Shown here: piece after piece, positions 36,229-45,242 of the stretch
Numbering within the stretch: position 1 is the first letter of the stretch
Layout of the letters: the number at the start of each line of letters is the position of its first letter
Source: Labilibacter marinus
GTDB lineage: Bacteria > Bacteroidota > Bacteroidia > Bacteroidales > Marinilabiliaceae
Length of the DNA: 64,000 bases
Direction: 5' to 3'
Assembly (NCBI RefSeq): GCF_001659685.2
Contig: NZ_LXYE02000038.1
Coordinates: 62,001-126,000, forward strand
Translations under genes and position numbers: made by a program
The notes under the pieces: generated by a model
What the model was told of the DNA's origin: nothing
What the model saw: only the letters and a program-made list of their open reading frames with translations
The model's database searches: none

Positions 36229-37941
36229 ATGAAATTCATCTACATATTAATCGTTGCATTAGGAATTGGATTTATTGGAAATGCCCAAACTCAACAGACT
36301 TCTTTAAATGGAGCATGGGACTTCTTTGCTTCCAATAATAAAACGGAGTACGAAGTATTAGCCAATTACAACATCGAATGGGACAAAATAACAGTTCCAG
36401 GAAACTGGGATACGCAAGATGCCTATGCTGAGTATATTGGTAAAGGCTATTATCAAAAAGAATTCAAAGTTTCTTCTTCCTGGAAAGGAAAACAAATACG
36501 CATTAAGTTTGGTGCCGTTTATCAAACATCAAAGGTTTGGGTTAATGGAAAACAACTCGGAGTTCACTTCGGTGGTTATACTCCTTTTGAGTATAATATT
36601 ACCGACGTGATTAATTTCGGCAAACCTAATACAGTGTTGGTAATGGCCGATAATTCATATAAAAGAGGAGCTTGGTGGGCCTGGGGAGGTATTAGTCGCG
36701 ATGTTACATTAACAGCAAATGATGATGTTCATTTGATTTACCAACATATTAGTGCAATTCCAGATTTTAACTCAAATAAGGTTCGATTTGTATTAAAATA
36801 TAAAGTTGAAAACAATGCTTGCAATACCTACAAAGCAAAAATATCTTCAATCATAAATGGACATGGTTTTGAGAAGGAATTATCTTCAAAAATTTCCATC
36901 ACAGGAAAATCAATACAAACCAAAGAAATTACATTTGAAGAGGACTTGTCTCATTTTCAATTATGGGATTTTAATCATCCCCACCTTTATGCACTTACTA
37001 GTGAGTTAAAAGCAAAAGGTCATATGGACAGTAAGACTGACAAATTTGGAATTCGAAAATTAGAAGTGCGCGGAGAGCAAATGTTTTTAAATAATGCGCC
37101 GGTCAGAATGAATGGCTTAAATCGCGTGCACGACCATCCCAAATATGGAAATACAGAGCCTGACCAATTGGTTAAGCAAGATATGTTGGACATAAAATCG
37201 TTGGGTTGCAATTTTGCACGTTTAATGCATGCTCCTCTATCTGAAAATTTACTTGAGTTTTGTGATAGCATTGGCTTTTTACTAATTGAAGAAATTCCTG
37301 TTTGGGGTAATGACGACCCACAATCGTTCCCAGATAATCCACTTACTAAAAAATGGTTGAAGGATATGATAGAGCGCGACTTTAACCATCCAAGTGTTGT
37401 TGGTTGGAGTGTGGGTAACGAATTAAGAGACTCGGTTCCGAATTGGGGTAAAAAACTATTGACAGCTCGTCAGCACGACTATGTGGCTAGTATGCTAGAT
37501 TATATTGATGAGTTAGATACTACCCGCTTAAAAACTTTTGTGAGTTTAACAGCCTACAGTGAAGGTGCAAACCCATCTAACGAACCGGTAGATAAAGTCG
37601 ATTTCATTTGCATTAACTCCTATGGTAATTCTGCAAAAGCAGTTCGTGATACACACAAAAAATTCCCAGGAATACCTATCTTTTTATCAGAGGTGGGTCG
37701 TAGCCAAATAGGTCCTGCGCCTGATGCTAAGTTTAAGGAGGATTTGGTAACCTATATGAGGGAAATGAAAGATTATCCTTACTTGATAGGTATTTCTTAC
37801 TGGTGTTATAACGATTATCGCAGCAACTACAAAGGAACGCCTGAATCAGGTTTTAGAGAATGGGGAGTTGTGGATGAAAACAGAAAGCCCAAAGCGGCCT
37901 ACCAGCAATTGAAAGAAATCTACGAAAACTGGAATAAATAA
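36229..37941 (+). CDS. Exported GH2 glycoside hydrolase
   Basis: 570 residues: signal peptide (IYILIVALGIGFIGNAQ), GH2 sugar-binding jelly-roll (about 25-175, SLNGAWDFFASN then ITVPGNWDTQDAYAEYIGKG), Ig-like domain (about 180-280), then the TIM barrel. Acid/base Glu398 lies in GWSVGNELRD and the nucleophile Glu488 in FLSEVGRSQ. That is a complete catalytic pair for a retaining exo-enzyme of the beta-galactosidase, beta-glucuronidase or beta-mannosidase type. It is shorter than E. coli LacZ because it lacks the domain-5 C-terminal region. It overlaps the sulfatase by one base (TAATG), so the two are translationally coupled. Periplasmic. Confidence 0.92.
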   Translation: MKFIYILIVALGIGFIGNAQTQQTSLNGAWDFFASNNKTEYEVLANYNIEWDKITVPGNWDTQDAYAEYIGKGYYQKEFKVSSSWKGKQIRIKFGAVYQTSKVWVNGKQLGVHFGGYTPFEYNITDVINFGKPNTVLVMADNSYKRGAWWAWGGISRDVTLTANDDVHLIYQHISAIPDFNSNKVRFVLKYKVENNACNTYKAKISSIINGHGFEKELSSKISITGKSIQTKEITFEEDLSHFQLWDFNHPHLYALTSELKAKGHMDSKTDKFGIRKLEVRGEQMFLNNAPVRMNGLNRVHDHPKYGNTEPDQLVKQDMLDIKSLGCNFARLMHAPLSENLLEFCDSIGFLLIEEIPVWGNDDPQSFPDNPLTKKWLKDMIERDFNHPSVVGWSVGNELRDSVPNWGKKLLTARQHDYVASMLDYIDELDTTRLKTFVSLTAYSEGANPSNEPVDKVDFICINSYGNSAKAVRDTHKKFPGIPIFLSEVGRSQIGPAPDAKFKEDLVTYMREMKDYPYLIGISYWCYNDYRSNYKGTPESGFREWGVVDENRKPKAAYQQLKEIYENWNK

Positions 37942-39569
37942 TGACTCGAATCTCTTACCAAATAAGAACAAGTGGCATATTTTTGCTTTTGATATTATTG
38001 GTATTTTCTGCTTGTAAAAAAAAGGAAACACCGCCCAATATTCTATATATCATGTCCGATGACCACACAACACAAGCCATCGGAATTTATGGAAGTCGTT
38101 TAGCGCCTTTAAACCCAACGCCCAATATCGACGCTTTGGCAAAAGACGGAATCATCTTTAATAATGTTTTTTGCAACAACGCCATATGTACGCCAAGTCG
38201 AGCAAGCATTTTAACGGGACAATATCCGCAAACCAATGGAGTGCTCGACTTGCATCAATATCTACCTAAAGAAAAGCAATATCTACCACAAGAAATGAAA
38301 AAGCTGGGGTATGAAACCGCAGTAATTGGTAAATGGCATTTAAAAGAAGCACCTGAAAGTTTTGATTATTATGAGGTTCTTCCCTTACAAGGTAAATATC
38401 ATAACCCCGATTTAATTTCAAGAGATGGTAAAAACTCAATGGAGCTAAACTTTGGTAGATATGGTAAAAAGGAAGTGCTCGTTGATAGTTACCAAGGGCA
38501 TTCATCTGATATAATTACGGATAGATCCATTAATTGGCTAAAAAACAAACGTGATAAATCCAAGCCCTTTATGTTGATGCATCACTTTAAGGCTCCTCAC
38601 GATTTATTTGAATTTGCCGATAGATATAAAGATTATCTGGAAGACACATACATTCCTGAACCAGCTAGTTTATATCAAATGGGTAATCATGGTTCGGAAG
38701 CTACGCGTGGTAAAAACGATAGTTTAATCCACGATATTGGTTCTTCCATTGGCATGCGAAATACCATTCGTGGCATGGGACGAGCGCTAAAAATGGAATT
38801 AGACCCAAATAATCCAGATTACAAACACAAGGTTTATCAAGAGTATTTAAAAAGATATTTACGCTGTGTAAAAGGCGTGGATGATAATATACAGCGTTTG
38901 TTAGATTATCTAAAATCAGAAAACCTGTTGGAGAACACCATTATTGTTTACACGGCCGACCAGGGTTTCTTTTTGGGCGAGCACGATTATCAGGATAAAC
39001 GTTGGATGTATGAAGAAGCTATGCGCATGCCATTTATTGTGCATTACCCTAAAGGTTTTAAGTCTGGTATTAAAACCGATGCTTTGATAAACAATACTGA
39101 CTTTACTCCTACTTTGATTGAATTAGCGGGTGGAACGGTACCTGATTACATGCAAGGGCATAGTTTTAAATCCTTGCTTAAAACAGGCCATGAACCTGAA
39201 AATTGGAGACAATCTACCTATTATCGTTATTGGATGCATATGGGAAGTCGTCATGGTAATCCCGCTCACTTTGGTATTAGAACAAAGGATTATAAACTGA
39301 TTTTTTATTATGGAAGATATTATAAAACGAAGGATAAGATAAAACAAGACGGTTGGGGACGTTATGATTTTGATACGCCTGTTGCCTGGGAGTTTTATGA
39401 TTTAAAACGCGACCCTAAAGAAATGCAGAATGAGTATAACAATCCGAACTATTCAAGTATTGTGGACAAACTGAAGGTTGAATTGGCCAATAAAAGAACA
39501 GAACTGAACGAAGAAGACAATCATTATCCGCATATTCAAGAAGTAATTAATAACCATTGGAACGACTAA
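37941..39569 (+). CDS. Formylglycine sulfatase lipoprotein (S1 family)
   Basis: 542 residues. Lipoprotein signal ends VFSACKKK (Cys about 25), so it is anchored in a membrane and faces the periplasm or the surface. The alkaline-phosphatase fold starts ILYIMSDDHTTQAIG with two metal-binding Asp. The activation motif CTPSRASILTG has Cys83, to be oxidised to formylglycine, followed by GKWHLKE. ADQGFFLGEHD gives the second metal site. It removes sulfate esters from a glycan, presumably before GH2 can act. The maturation enzyme is not in the window. It is linked by TAATG overlap to the GH2 upstream, and the second GH2 follows after 14 bases. Confidence 0.94.
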   Translation: MTRISYQIRTSGIFLLLILLVFSACKKKETPPNILYIMSDDHTTQAIGIYGSRLAPLNPTPNIDALAKDGIIFNNVFCNNAICTPSRASILTGQYPQTNGVLDLHQYLPKEKQYLPQEMKKLGYETAVIGKWHLKEAPESFDYYEVLPLQGKYHNPDLISRDGKNSMELNFGRYGKKEVLVDSYQGHSSDIITDRSINWLKNKRDKSKPFMLMHHFKAPHDLFEFADRYKDYLEDTYIPEPASLYQMGNHGSEATRGKNDSLIHDIGSSIGMRNTIRGMGRALKMELDPNNPDYKHKVYQEYLKRYLRCVKGVDDNIQRLLDYLKSENLLENTIIVYTADQGFFLGEHDYQDKRWMYEEAMRMPFIVHYPKGFKSGIKTDALINNTDFTPTLIELAGGTVPDYMQGHSFKSLLKTGHEPENWRQSTYYRYWMHMGSRHGNPAHFGIRTKDYKLIFYYGRYYKTKDKIKQDGWGRYDFDTPVAWEFYDLKRDPKEMQNEYNNPNYSSIVDKLKVELANKRTELNEEDNHYPHIQEVINNHWND

Positions 39570-39583
39570 AATTTATAAACTAA

Positions 39584-42500
39584 ATGAAAAATCTACATTT
39601 AACATTTATATTATTAACGACTTTATTTTTTACGGCTTGTATACCCAATGAGCAAGTAAACATTATCGCTCAGCAAGGTCAAGAAACAATGAGTCTTAAT
39701 GGCTATTGGAAGTTTTACTCCATTTATGGCGAAGGTTCTAATTATATGAATATTCAGGTTTCAGAAGGAGACATTGTAATGGACAATAAGCATCCTAATA
39801 TAGAGATGAAAGGAAACTGGAAAACGTCAAAGAAAGCTGGCAGAGATTCAAAATTTTATAAAGAAGATTATCAACTTCATTATTTTTCCTTAACCGATTT
39901 AAATGGCGATGATAAATCAGATAGTTCTTATTTCAGATTCTATCCTAAATTCAAAAAATCGGGATACTACGAAGCTTTCACTTACTACCCTTTTTCCTCA
40001 CATCTTACTGCCCAGTATAATATAAAACATGCGGATGGCGTAAGTACAAAATTTGTGAGCCAAAGAGTTTTTTGTAATGAATGGAACAGCCTAGGTATTT
40101 ACAAATTCAACAGTGAGGTTGAAAATTATGTGGAATTAACCGCTATTGTTAGTGGTCAGGTGGCTGCAGATGCTGTAATGTTCAGAGAGATTTCGAAAGA
40201 GAAATACTTACAAGCAAAAGAGGAACCTAAGCGCGTTTATTTAAGCGATTTTGATGATTCAAAATGGAGCGATTTAAAAGTACCGGGTCATTGGGGCATG
40301 CTTAACGAATATTCTAACTACACAGGTATTGGTTGGTATCGTAAAACATTGGAGTTGCCGCAAACATGGACGAAGAATGCAGATGAAAGGTTCTATTTGA
40401 AGTTTGAAGGGATTTATCATCTTTCAAAGATTTATTTAAACGGTAAGTTTATAGGGAAAAACAGAGGTGGTTTTACGCCTTTTGAGTTTGATGTAACAGA
40501 TGCATTAAACTTTAATGGAAAAAATGTAATTGCTGTTCAAGCAGATAATAGTGCCATTGTTGGTGCCACCTGGAATTGGGGAGGAATTATCCGAGATGTT
40601 ACCTTAAGTAAAAACAAAGATATTAGAATAGATTATCAATATATTCATGCTGAACCTGATTTAAAAACAGGGATAGCTAAGCTAAAATTAAAGGTTAGGA
40701 TAGAGAATAATTCTAATGAAAAAAGAACCGTTAATGTTGATTCGAAGATTCTGGATAAGTCCAAAATTGGTGCATTAAAAGGTTCAATTGAAATTGCAGC
40801 CAATACCATAAAAGACATTCATCTGGAAACAGAATTAAAAGCGAAGGATGTTGAACTTTGGCACTTTGATAATCCTAAACTATATCAAATTAAAACAAGC
40901 ATTTCGGAAGGAAAAAATGTATTGAATGAGCGGTTGGATAATTTTGGAATTCGCAAAGTTGAGTTGACCGACTCTCAGATGTTACTGAATGGCGAAGCAG
41001 TGCGTTTAGCTGGTTTTAATAGAGTAAGCGAACACCGTTTTTGGGGCTCTTCGGAACCGTTAGAAGTGTTAGAAAGAGATGTGGATTTAATGAAGGAAGC
41101 TGGTGCCAACTTTATGAGAATTATGCACGGAACCCAAAATGAAAAGCTAATAGATTTATGCGATAAAAAAGGAATTCTACTTTTTGAAGAAATCAATGTA
41201 CGCGACTTGGATAATGATGAATTCCGCGCTAACTACTACCCTGTAGCTAAGCTTGAAAAAGAGAAAGGAATTAAGCTTAAGCTTGAAGACGAAGAAGTTT
41301 TAATGTTAGATGAGCCTTATGTAATGCTTACTGATAAGCATGGTATAGATGTTACAGACAAGAACTATTTTCTAGCCAAATATTGGCTTAAAGGAATGAT
41401 TGAGCGCGACATTAACCACCCAAGTATTATTGGGTGGAGTGTAGGTAACGAGCTGAATAATCATTATGAATATGGAAAAGCGTCTATCGATTACGTTAAA
41501 AATGAAATGGACCCATACAGATTAGTTACTTGTGTCAGTAACTCGGGACAAAAAAAGGAATATACACCTGAAACGGATGCCAACACCCATGTAGATTTAA
41601 TTATGCATAATATGTATCGTTGGCAAGGAGACCCTCAGGAAATACTCACTACATTAAGAACTAAATGGCCTGATAAACCAGTGTTTATTTCTGAATTTGG
41701 TTTCGACCCCTTCCCTTCTACCGCTTTAGATTCGGATAAAGAAATATTTTCGGAATGGACCAATAATTTTAGACATAAAAATGAATTTGTGATTGGAACT
41801 TCCATGTGGACTTTCAACGATTATAGAAGTGGTTATGCAGGAACAACAGCTGAAGAAAACAGAGTTTGGGGTGTAATTACATCTTGGAGACAAAAAAGAA
41901 GGTTATTTCCACGTATAAAACGAGAGCATGCGCCTGTATTAGATATTGAAGTCAGCAACATTGATTTTAAGAAAAATACGGCTGATGTAAAAATGCCAAT
42001 CCGAAGTGCAAGTGATTACCCTAGTCATAGCATGCGCAATTATAAGTTGGTGTATCAATTCAAAAATACAAAAGGCGAAATTATTTCAAATAACTCTATC
42101 GGTTTACCTACGCTACAACCTGATGATAAAGAATGGAATGGTTCTATTTCTTGGAAAGCTTTAGCTGATGATGTGTTGGATTTAACTGTGAGTCTAGTAA
42201 CGCCTACGAACTACTCTAGATTAGATAAAACCATATCTTTTCAAAAAGCAATTACACCACAAATTACAGAGGTAATTAAAGGTAAAGATGCAGTTAGAAT
42301 CCTTTTTGAACATGTACCTAATGCATCTGAGTATTTCGTAGAGTATTCAGCTGATGGACTGGATAATCAAGAATCGTACAAAACGGTAAGTAACTATATT
42401 GATGTGGATAGTTTGGAACAAGGTAAAAACTATAAGCTTCAGTTATATGCCATTAACGACAAAGGAAATAGTGAAGCCTCAAAGGAGGTGTTAGTAGCTA

Positions 42501-42766
42501 CCAATCAGAAAGCATTACCTCCAATTATCTGGGATTCATTTATTGTAGACAATAAGTTGGTAATTGGTTATTCCAGCGATTTTAACGATGGTATTTACAC
42601 CATCAAATACGGTACATCAAAAGATAGTTTAAAAAAGGAATTCACCTCTAATGTAAGAGGCATGGTATCTATTGATTTAAATGGTGAAACAGAGCTTTAT
42701 TTTAAGATAAAGAGAGTAATTAATGGTAAAGAAAGTAATTGGTCGAATATCATAAAAGTAGAATAA
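39584..42766 (+). CDS. GH2 lipoprotein with golvesin-like insert and C-terminal FN3 domain
   Basis: 1060 residues. Lipoprotein signal (FTAC, Cys19). GH2 N-terminal sugar-binding strand MSLNGYWKFYSI is interrupted by an insert (about 70-203) whose LTAQYNIKHADGVSTKFVSQ, NEWNSLGIYKF and VAADAVMFREI match golvesin C-terminal-like modules. The sugar-binding domain then resumes at DDSKWSDLKVPGHWG. The TIM barrel has acid/base Glu623 (GWSVGNELNN) and nucleophile Glu704 (VFISEFGFDP). A fibronectin-III-like unit (about 890-970) and a further beta region follow. The size and lipid anchor suggest action on large substrate at the outer membrane. Last complete gene of the operon. Confidence 0.9.
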   Translation: MKNLHLTFILLTTLFFTACIPNEQVNIIAQQGQETMSLNGYWKFYSIYGEGSNYMNIQVSEGDIVMDNKHPNIEMKGNWKTSKKAGRDSKFYKEDYQLHYFSLTDLNGDDKSDSSYFRFYPKFKKSGYYEAFTYYPFSSHLTAQYNIKHADGVSTKFVSQRVFCNEWNSLGIYKFNSEVENYVELTAIVSGQVAADAVMFREISKEKYLQAKEEPKRVYLSDFDDSKWSDLKVPGHWGMLNEYSNYTGIGWYRKTLELPQTWTKNADERFYLKFEGIYHLSKIYLNGKFIGKNRGGFTPFEFDVTDALNFNGKNVIAVQADNSAIVGATWNWGGIIRDVTLSKNKDIRIDYQYIHAEPDLKTGIAKLKLKVRIENNSNEKRTVNVDSKILDKSKIGALKGSIEIAANTIKDIHLETELKAKDVELWHFDNPKLYQIKTSISEGKNVLNERLDNFGIRKVELTDSQMLLNGEAVRLAGFNRVSEHRFWGSSEPLEVLERDVDLMKEAGANFMRIMHGTQNEKLIDLCDKKGILLFEEINVRDLDNDEFRANYYPVAKLEKEKGIKLKLEDEEVLMLDEPYVMLTDKHGIDVTDKNYFLAKYWLKGMIERDINHPSIIGWSVGNELNNHYEYGKASIDYVKNEMDPYRLVTCVSNSGQKKEYTPETDANTHVDLIMHNMYRWQGDPQEILTTLRTKWPDKPVFISEFGFDPFPSTALDSDKEIFSEWTNNFRHKNEFVIGTSMWTFNDYRSGYAGTTAEENRVWGVITSWRQKRRLFPRIKREHAPVLDIEVSNIDFKKNTADVKMPIRSASDYPSHSMRNYKLVYQFKNTKGEIISNNSIGLPTLQPDDKEWNGSISWKALADDVLDLTVSLVTPTNYSRLDKTISFQKAITPQITEVIKGKDAVRILFEHVPNASEYFVEYSADGLDNQESYKTVSNYIDVDSLEQGKNYKLQLYAINDKGNSEASKEVLVATNQKALPPIIWDSFIVDNKLVIGYSSDFNDGIYTIKYGTSKDSLKKEFTSNVRGMVSIDLNGETELYFKIKRVINGKESNWSNIIKVE

Positions 42767-42781
42767 TTTAAATCTTATTCA

Positions 42782-42946
42782 ATGCATGAAGATACAACCA
42801 TATTATTATATCTTTTAAACATTAGCTTGAGTATTGTTGCTCACAACTCTCAACAGTTACCTAATGGTATGGGAATTAACTTCGATTATTTTAGATACTA
42901 CCAACATAAAAGCGTCGAGAGTTTAAATTGGCTTTGGAAGAAATAA
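42782..42946 (+). pseudogene. Possible 5' remnant of an exported protein gene
   Basis: A 54-codon frame directly after the GH2 operon reads LLNISLSIVAHNSQQLPNG and then GMGINFDYFRYYQHK before a stop. Another frame starting 5 bases downstream reads MKIQPYYYIF before its stop. Together they look like a signal peptide split by one indel, followed by a short mature start. No product is recognised. It could equally be a chance ORF. Confidence 0.35.
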
Positions 42947-42989
42947 CTTACTTTATAAGTCAAATAATAGGTCTTGATGTATAACAAAT

Positions 42990-43038
42990 AATTAAAGCAG
43001 TAACTAGTAGGATTATCCTTCTTGTAACTGCTTTAATT
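42990..43038 (-). terminator. Large hairpin, candidate terminator of the decayed gene
   Basis: AATTAAAGCAGT (42990-43001) pairs with ACTGCTTTAATT (43027-43038), a 12-bp stem with a further nested pairing. On the minus strand it is followed by a T-rich stretch (ATTTGTTAT), fitting a terminator for the DUF4249-like remnant. Confidence 0.45.
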
Positions 43039-43413
43039 GACTTACAACACTCCATCCTAGGCATTTATGCTCTTCTGAACTTCTATTCGCGTTAATTTTA
43101 ATAATTAATAGGACAGTTTCTTCGTCTTGGAAAAAATCCGATGAAATATAGTTACCATGATTCTCATAATTGAATAGCTACTCCTCACCATATTCATCAA
43201 ATATGGATACCTCTGCATTCTCTACATAATTATTTATTGATAATAAAATAGGTGATGTATGTCTTAAAATAACTTTATACGACCCTTCAAGGTTGGTTAT
43301 TTATCCATCCCAACAAAAAGGTTAACTTCCTCCCTATTTTCTACATCAAATGGTTTTATACGCGAAGAAAAACAAATTAAACTCAGTTAGGAATATAGGG
43401 TTGGTATTTTCAG
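43013..43413 (-). pseudogene. Decayed DUF4249-like lipoprotein gene
   Basis: The minus strand carries protein-like text broken by several lesions. The start codon is now CTG (43413; CTG AAA ATA). A TAA falls in the signal peptide (KIPTLYS*LSLICFSSRI). One missing A after VNLFVGMDK shifts the frame to TNLEGSYKVILRHTSP. A TAG follows IFDEYGEE, and the frame then reads LFNYENHGNYISSDFF through to WSVVSQLKQLQEG and stop. The pattern of a beta-rich opening, then a VENAEVSIFDE strand and an HGNYIS segment, is that of DUF4249 lipoproteins, which normally pair with TonB receptors. It is probably only the N-terminal third. Family name is by eye; decay is clear. Confidence 0.7.
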
Positions 43414-44237
43414 TATCCTTTTAGTTAAAGATTTATTGGGTATTTGAATTTATAAAATATTTCCGAACTAAACACCATCAACATACAGGTAATATGTTTA
43501 CCTAACTCACATTAATATTAATATACTTCCTTTCAAAACGAGCATAAATCACACCTAGCATAAATTGGTAGTATAATATACAAAATAAAAATACGAATAC
43601 TTATACAATACCAAATATGGATATATATTCGCAATTAACACAAAGACCTATACAATAACGTATTAAACTCATAAATCACAAACTATACCAAACAAAACCC
43701 TACCATTACATTAACCAGAAATTGCAATATTTTGATAATCACATTCTATTTATTTTAAAAACACTATAACTTTTTCATAAAAACATCGTAGCGCCAGCGT
43801 AAATCGCACGACAACATATACCCAATATAGGATTGTATTTTCTGAATAAACAATCTAACAATACATATAAAATACATAGACAATAGTATTTTTTTAATCT
43901 TAAAATATACAAATTACATCCATTAATAACTAACACTCTAAATACTAATAGTGTGTTAGTTAAGAAACTTTACAAAAACTAAATACCAGAGACTTTCAAT
44001 AACAAACACACTAACACATCCATAAAATAACCTATACAAACAGCGATTTTAAAAGCTTAAATATATTATAATATTTATGGAAAAAAATTAACGTTTTATT
44101 TCTTCTTTCTCAGGGTGTTTTTTAGAACATTCAGAAAATTCCACCTATCAAGATATTACACGCAACCATAGTTAACAATAATCAAAATCATCTTGATATA
44201 ATTACCTAATCAAAACACACTAAATAATTACAAAAAA
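43414..44237. other. Gene-free AT-rich stretch between the two halves of the locus
   Basis: About 820 bases with no credible ORF. The plus strand looks poor in G and rich in A and C, unlike the coding sequence around it. Short protein-like fragments upstream of the DUF4249 remnant (around 43420-43470, minus strand) suggest further decayed coding material but cannot be assigned. A 7-bp inverted repeat CTAACAC/GTGTTAG (43930-43959) is the only other structure seen. Confidence 0.5.
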
Positions 44238-44627
44238 TTACTCAGTAATTTCAATATAATTGCCTTCTGGATCAAGAATTACACTTTCGTAATAGCCATC
44301 TCCTGTAACTCTAGGCTTACCTATTATCTTGTAGTTTTCGCTTTCAAGTTTCTGTGTTAGTTCATTTACTTTTGCCATGCTCCCAACTGAGATGGCAATG
44401 TGAGTTAGACCAAAATATGTTATACCATTTTCCGCTAATTCGAGTAATTCTGGTTGATGCATAATTTCGATCCTTGCACGGCCTTCCGGAAAGGTCAAAA
44501 AATAGGAAGAGAAATTCTTGTTTGGGTTATGGTACCTTTTATTACTAGTCATGCCGAAGTATTCACAGTAAAAGGCCCTCATAAGCTCAAGGTCTTTAAC
44601 CCAAAATGCAATATGCTCTAATCTCAT
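44238..44627 (-). CDS. VOC-superfamily protein (glyoxalase / bleomycin resistance type)
   Basis: 129-residue single-module VOC protein. It opens MRLEHIAFWVKDLELMRAFY (His5 as metal ligand), has ARIEIMHQ (Glu), GLTHIAISVGS (His) and ends GNYIEITE (Glu): the usual His-Glu-His-Glu metal set for a dimeric glyoxalase or dioxygenase-like fold. Substrate not assigned. It begins 8 bases after the stop of the RibD-like gene and is likely cotranscribed with it, a common pairing of small detoxification-type proteins. Confidence 0.88.
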   Translation of the reverse strand: MRLEHIAFWVKDLELMRAFYCEYFGMTSNKRYHNPNKNFSSYFLTFPEGRARIEIMHQPELLELAENGITYFGLTHIAISVGSMAKVNELTQKLESENYKIIGKPRVTGDGYYESVILDPEGNYIEITE

Positions 44628-44635
44628 TGTAACAA

Positions 44636-45172
44636 TTACCTTTTACGCTTATAATGACTTTGTACAATCTGATTGAGGTAGGTTTTTGATTCTACTAACT
44701 CCAGCTCTTTTGCTTGGCCTAAATCACCAAATAAAGGCACTCCTCCTCCCAATAGAATTGGAATAGTTGTAATAATTAACTCATCTATTAAATCTTCTTT
44801 CAAAAAGCTTTGAATAGTAGCTCCTCCATCAATATATAGCTGAGTATAACCTTTATTATTTAAATGCGCTAAAACATCCTTAAGAGCCCCTTGAACCAAC
44901 TCCACTTTCCCTTCATATTCTTTCGGTATTTTCTTTAGAGTATTACTCAGCACAAAAACAGGCTTAGTATATGGCCATTCAACATCAAAACTACATACCG
45001 TTTCAAACGTATTTCGCCCCATAATTAGTCCATCAATCCGAGCCATAAGAGATTCATAACCCATATCAACCTGATCTGGATTAGGAATTATATTTAGCCA
45101 ATCTAAACCTCCTTTTGAATCTGCAATATATCCATCTAGACTAGTTGCTATAAATACAATATTACTTTTCAT
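44636..45172 (-). CDS. Dihydrofolate-reductase-fold protein (RibD C-terminal family)
   Basis: 178-residue stand-alone RibD_C/DHFR-like reductase. It shows NIVFIATSLDGYIADSKGGL at the N-terminus, DGLIMGRNTFETV, QLYIDGGATIQSFLKEDLID and TTIPILLGGGVPLFGD. Members of this family bind NADPH, but most, including YwjB/YyaP-type proteins, have no proven substrate. It is followed by the VOC gene. No riboflavin genes are nearby, so a role in riboflavin synthesis is unlikely. Confidence 0.88.
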   Translation of the reverse strand: MKSNIVFIATSLDGYIADSKGGLDWLNIIPNPDQVDMGYESLMARIDGLIMGRNTFETVCSFDVEWPYTKPVFVLSNTLKKIPKEYEGKVELVQGALKDVLAHLNNKGYTQLYIDGGATIQSFLKEDLIDELIITTIPILLGGGVPLFGDLGQAKELELVESKTYLNQIVQSHYKRKR

Positions 45173-45242
45173 ACCTATTAATTTGTTTTACATTCTAGTG
45201 CATTAATGTACCCAATAATTAAGTTGTTTTGAGAATTTAGTT

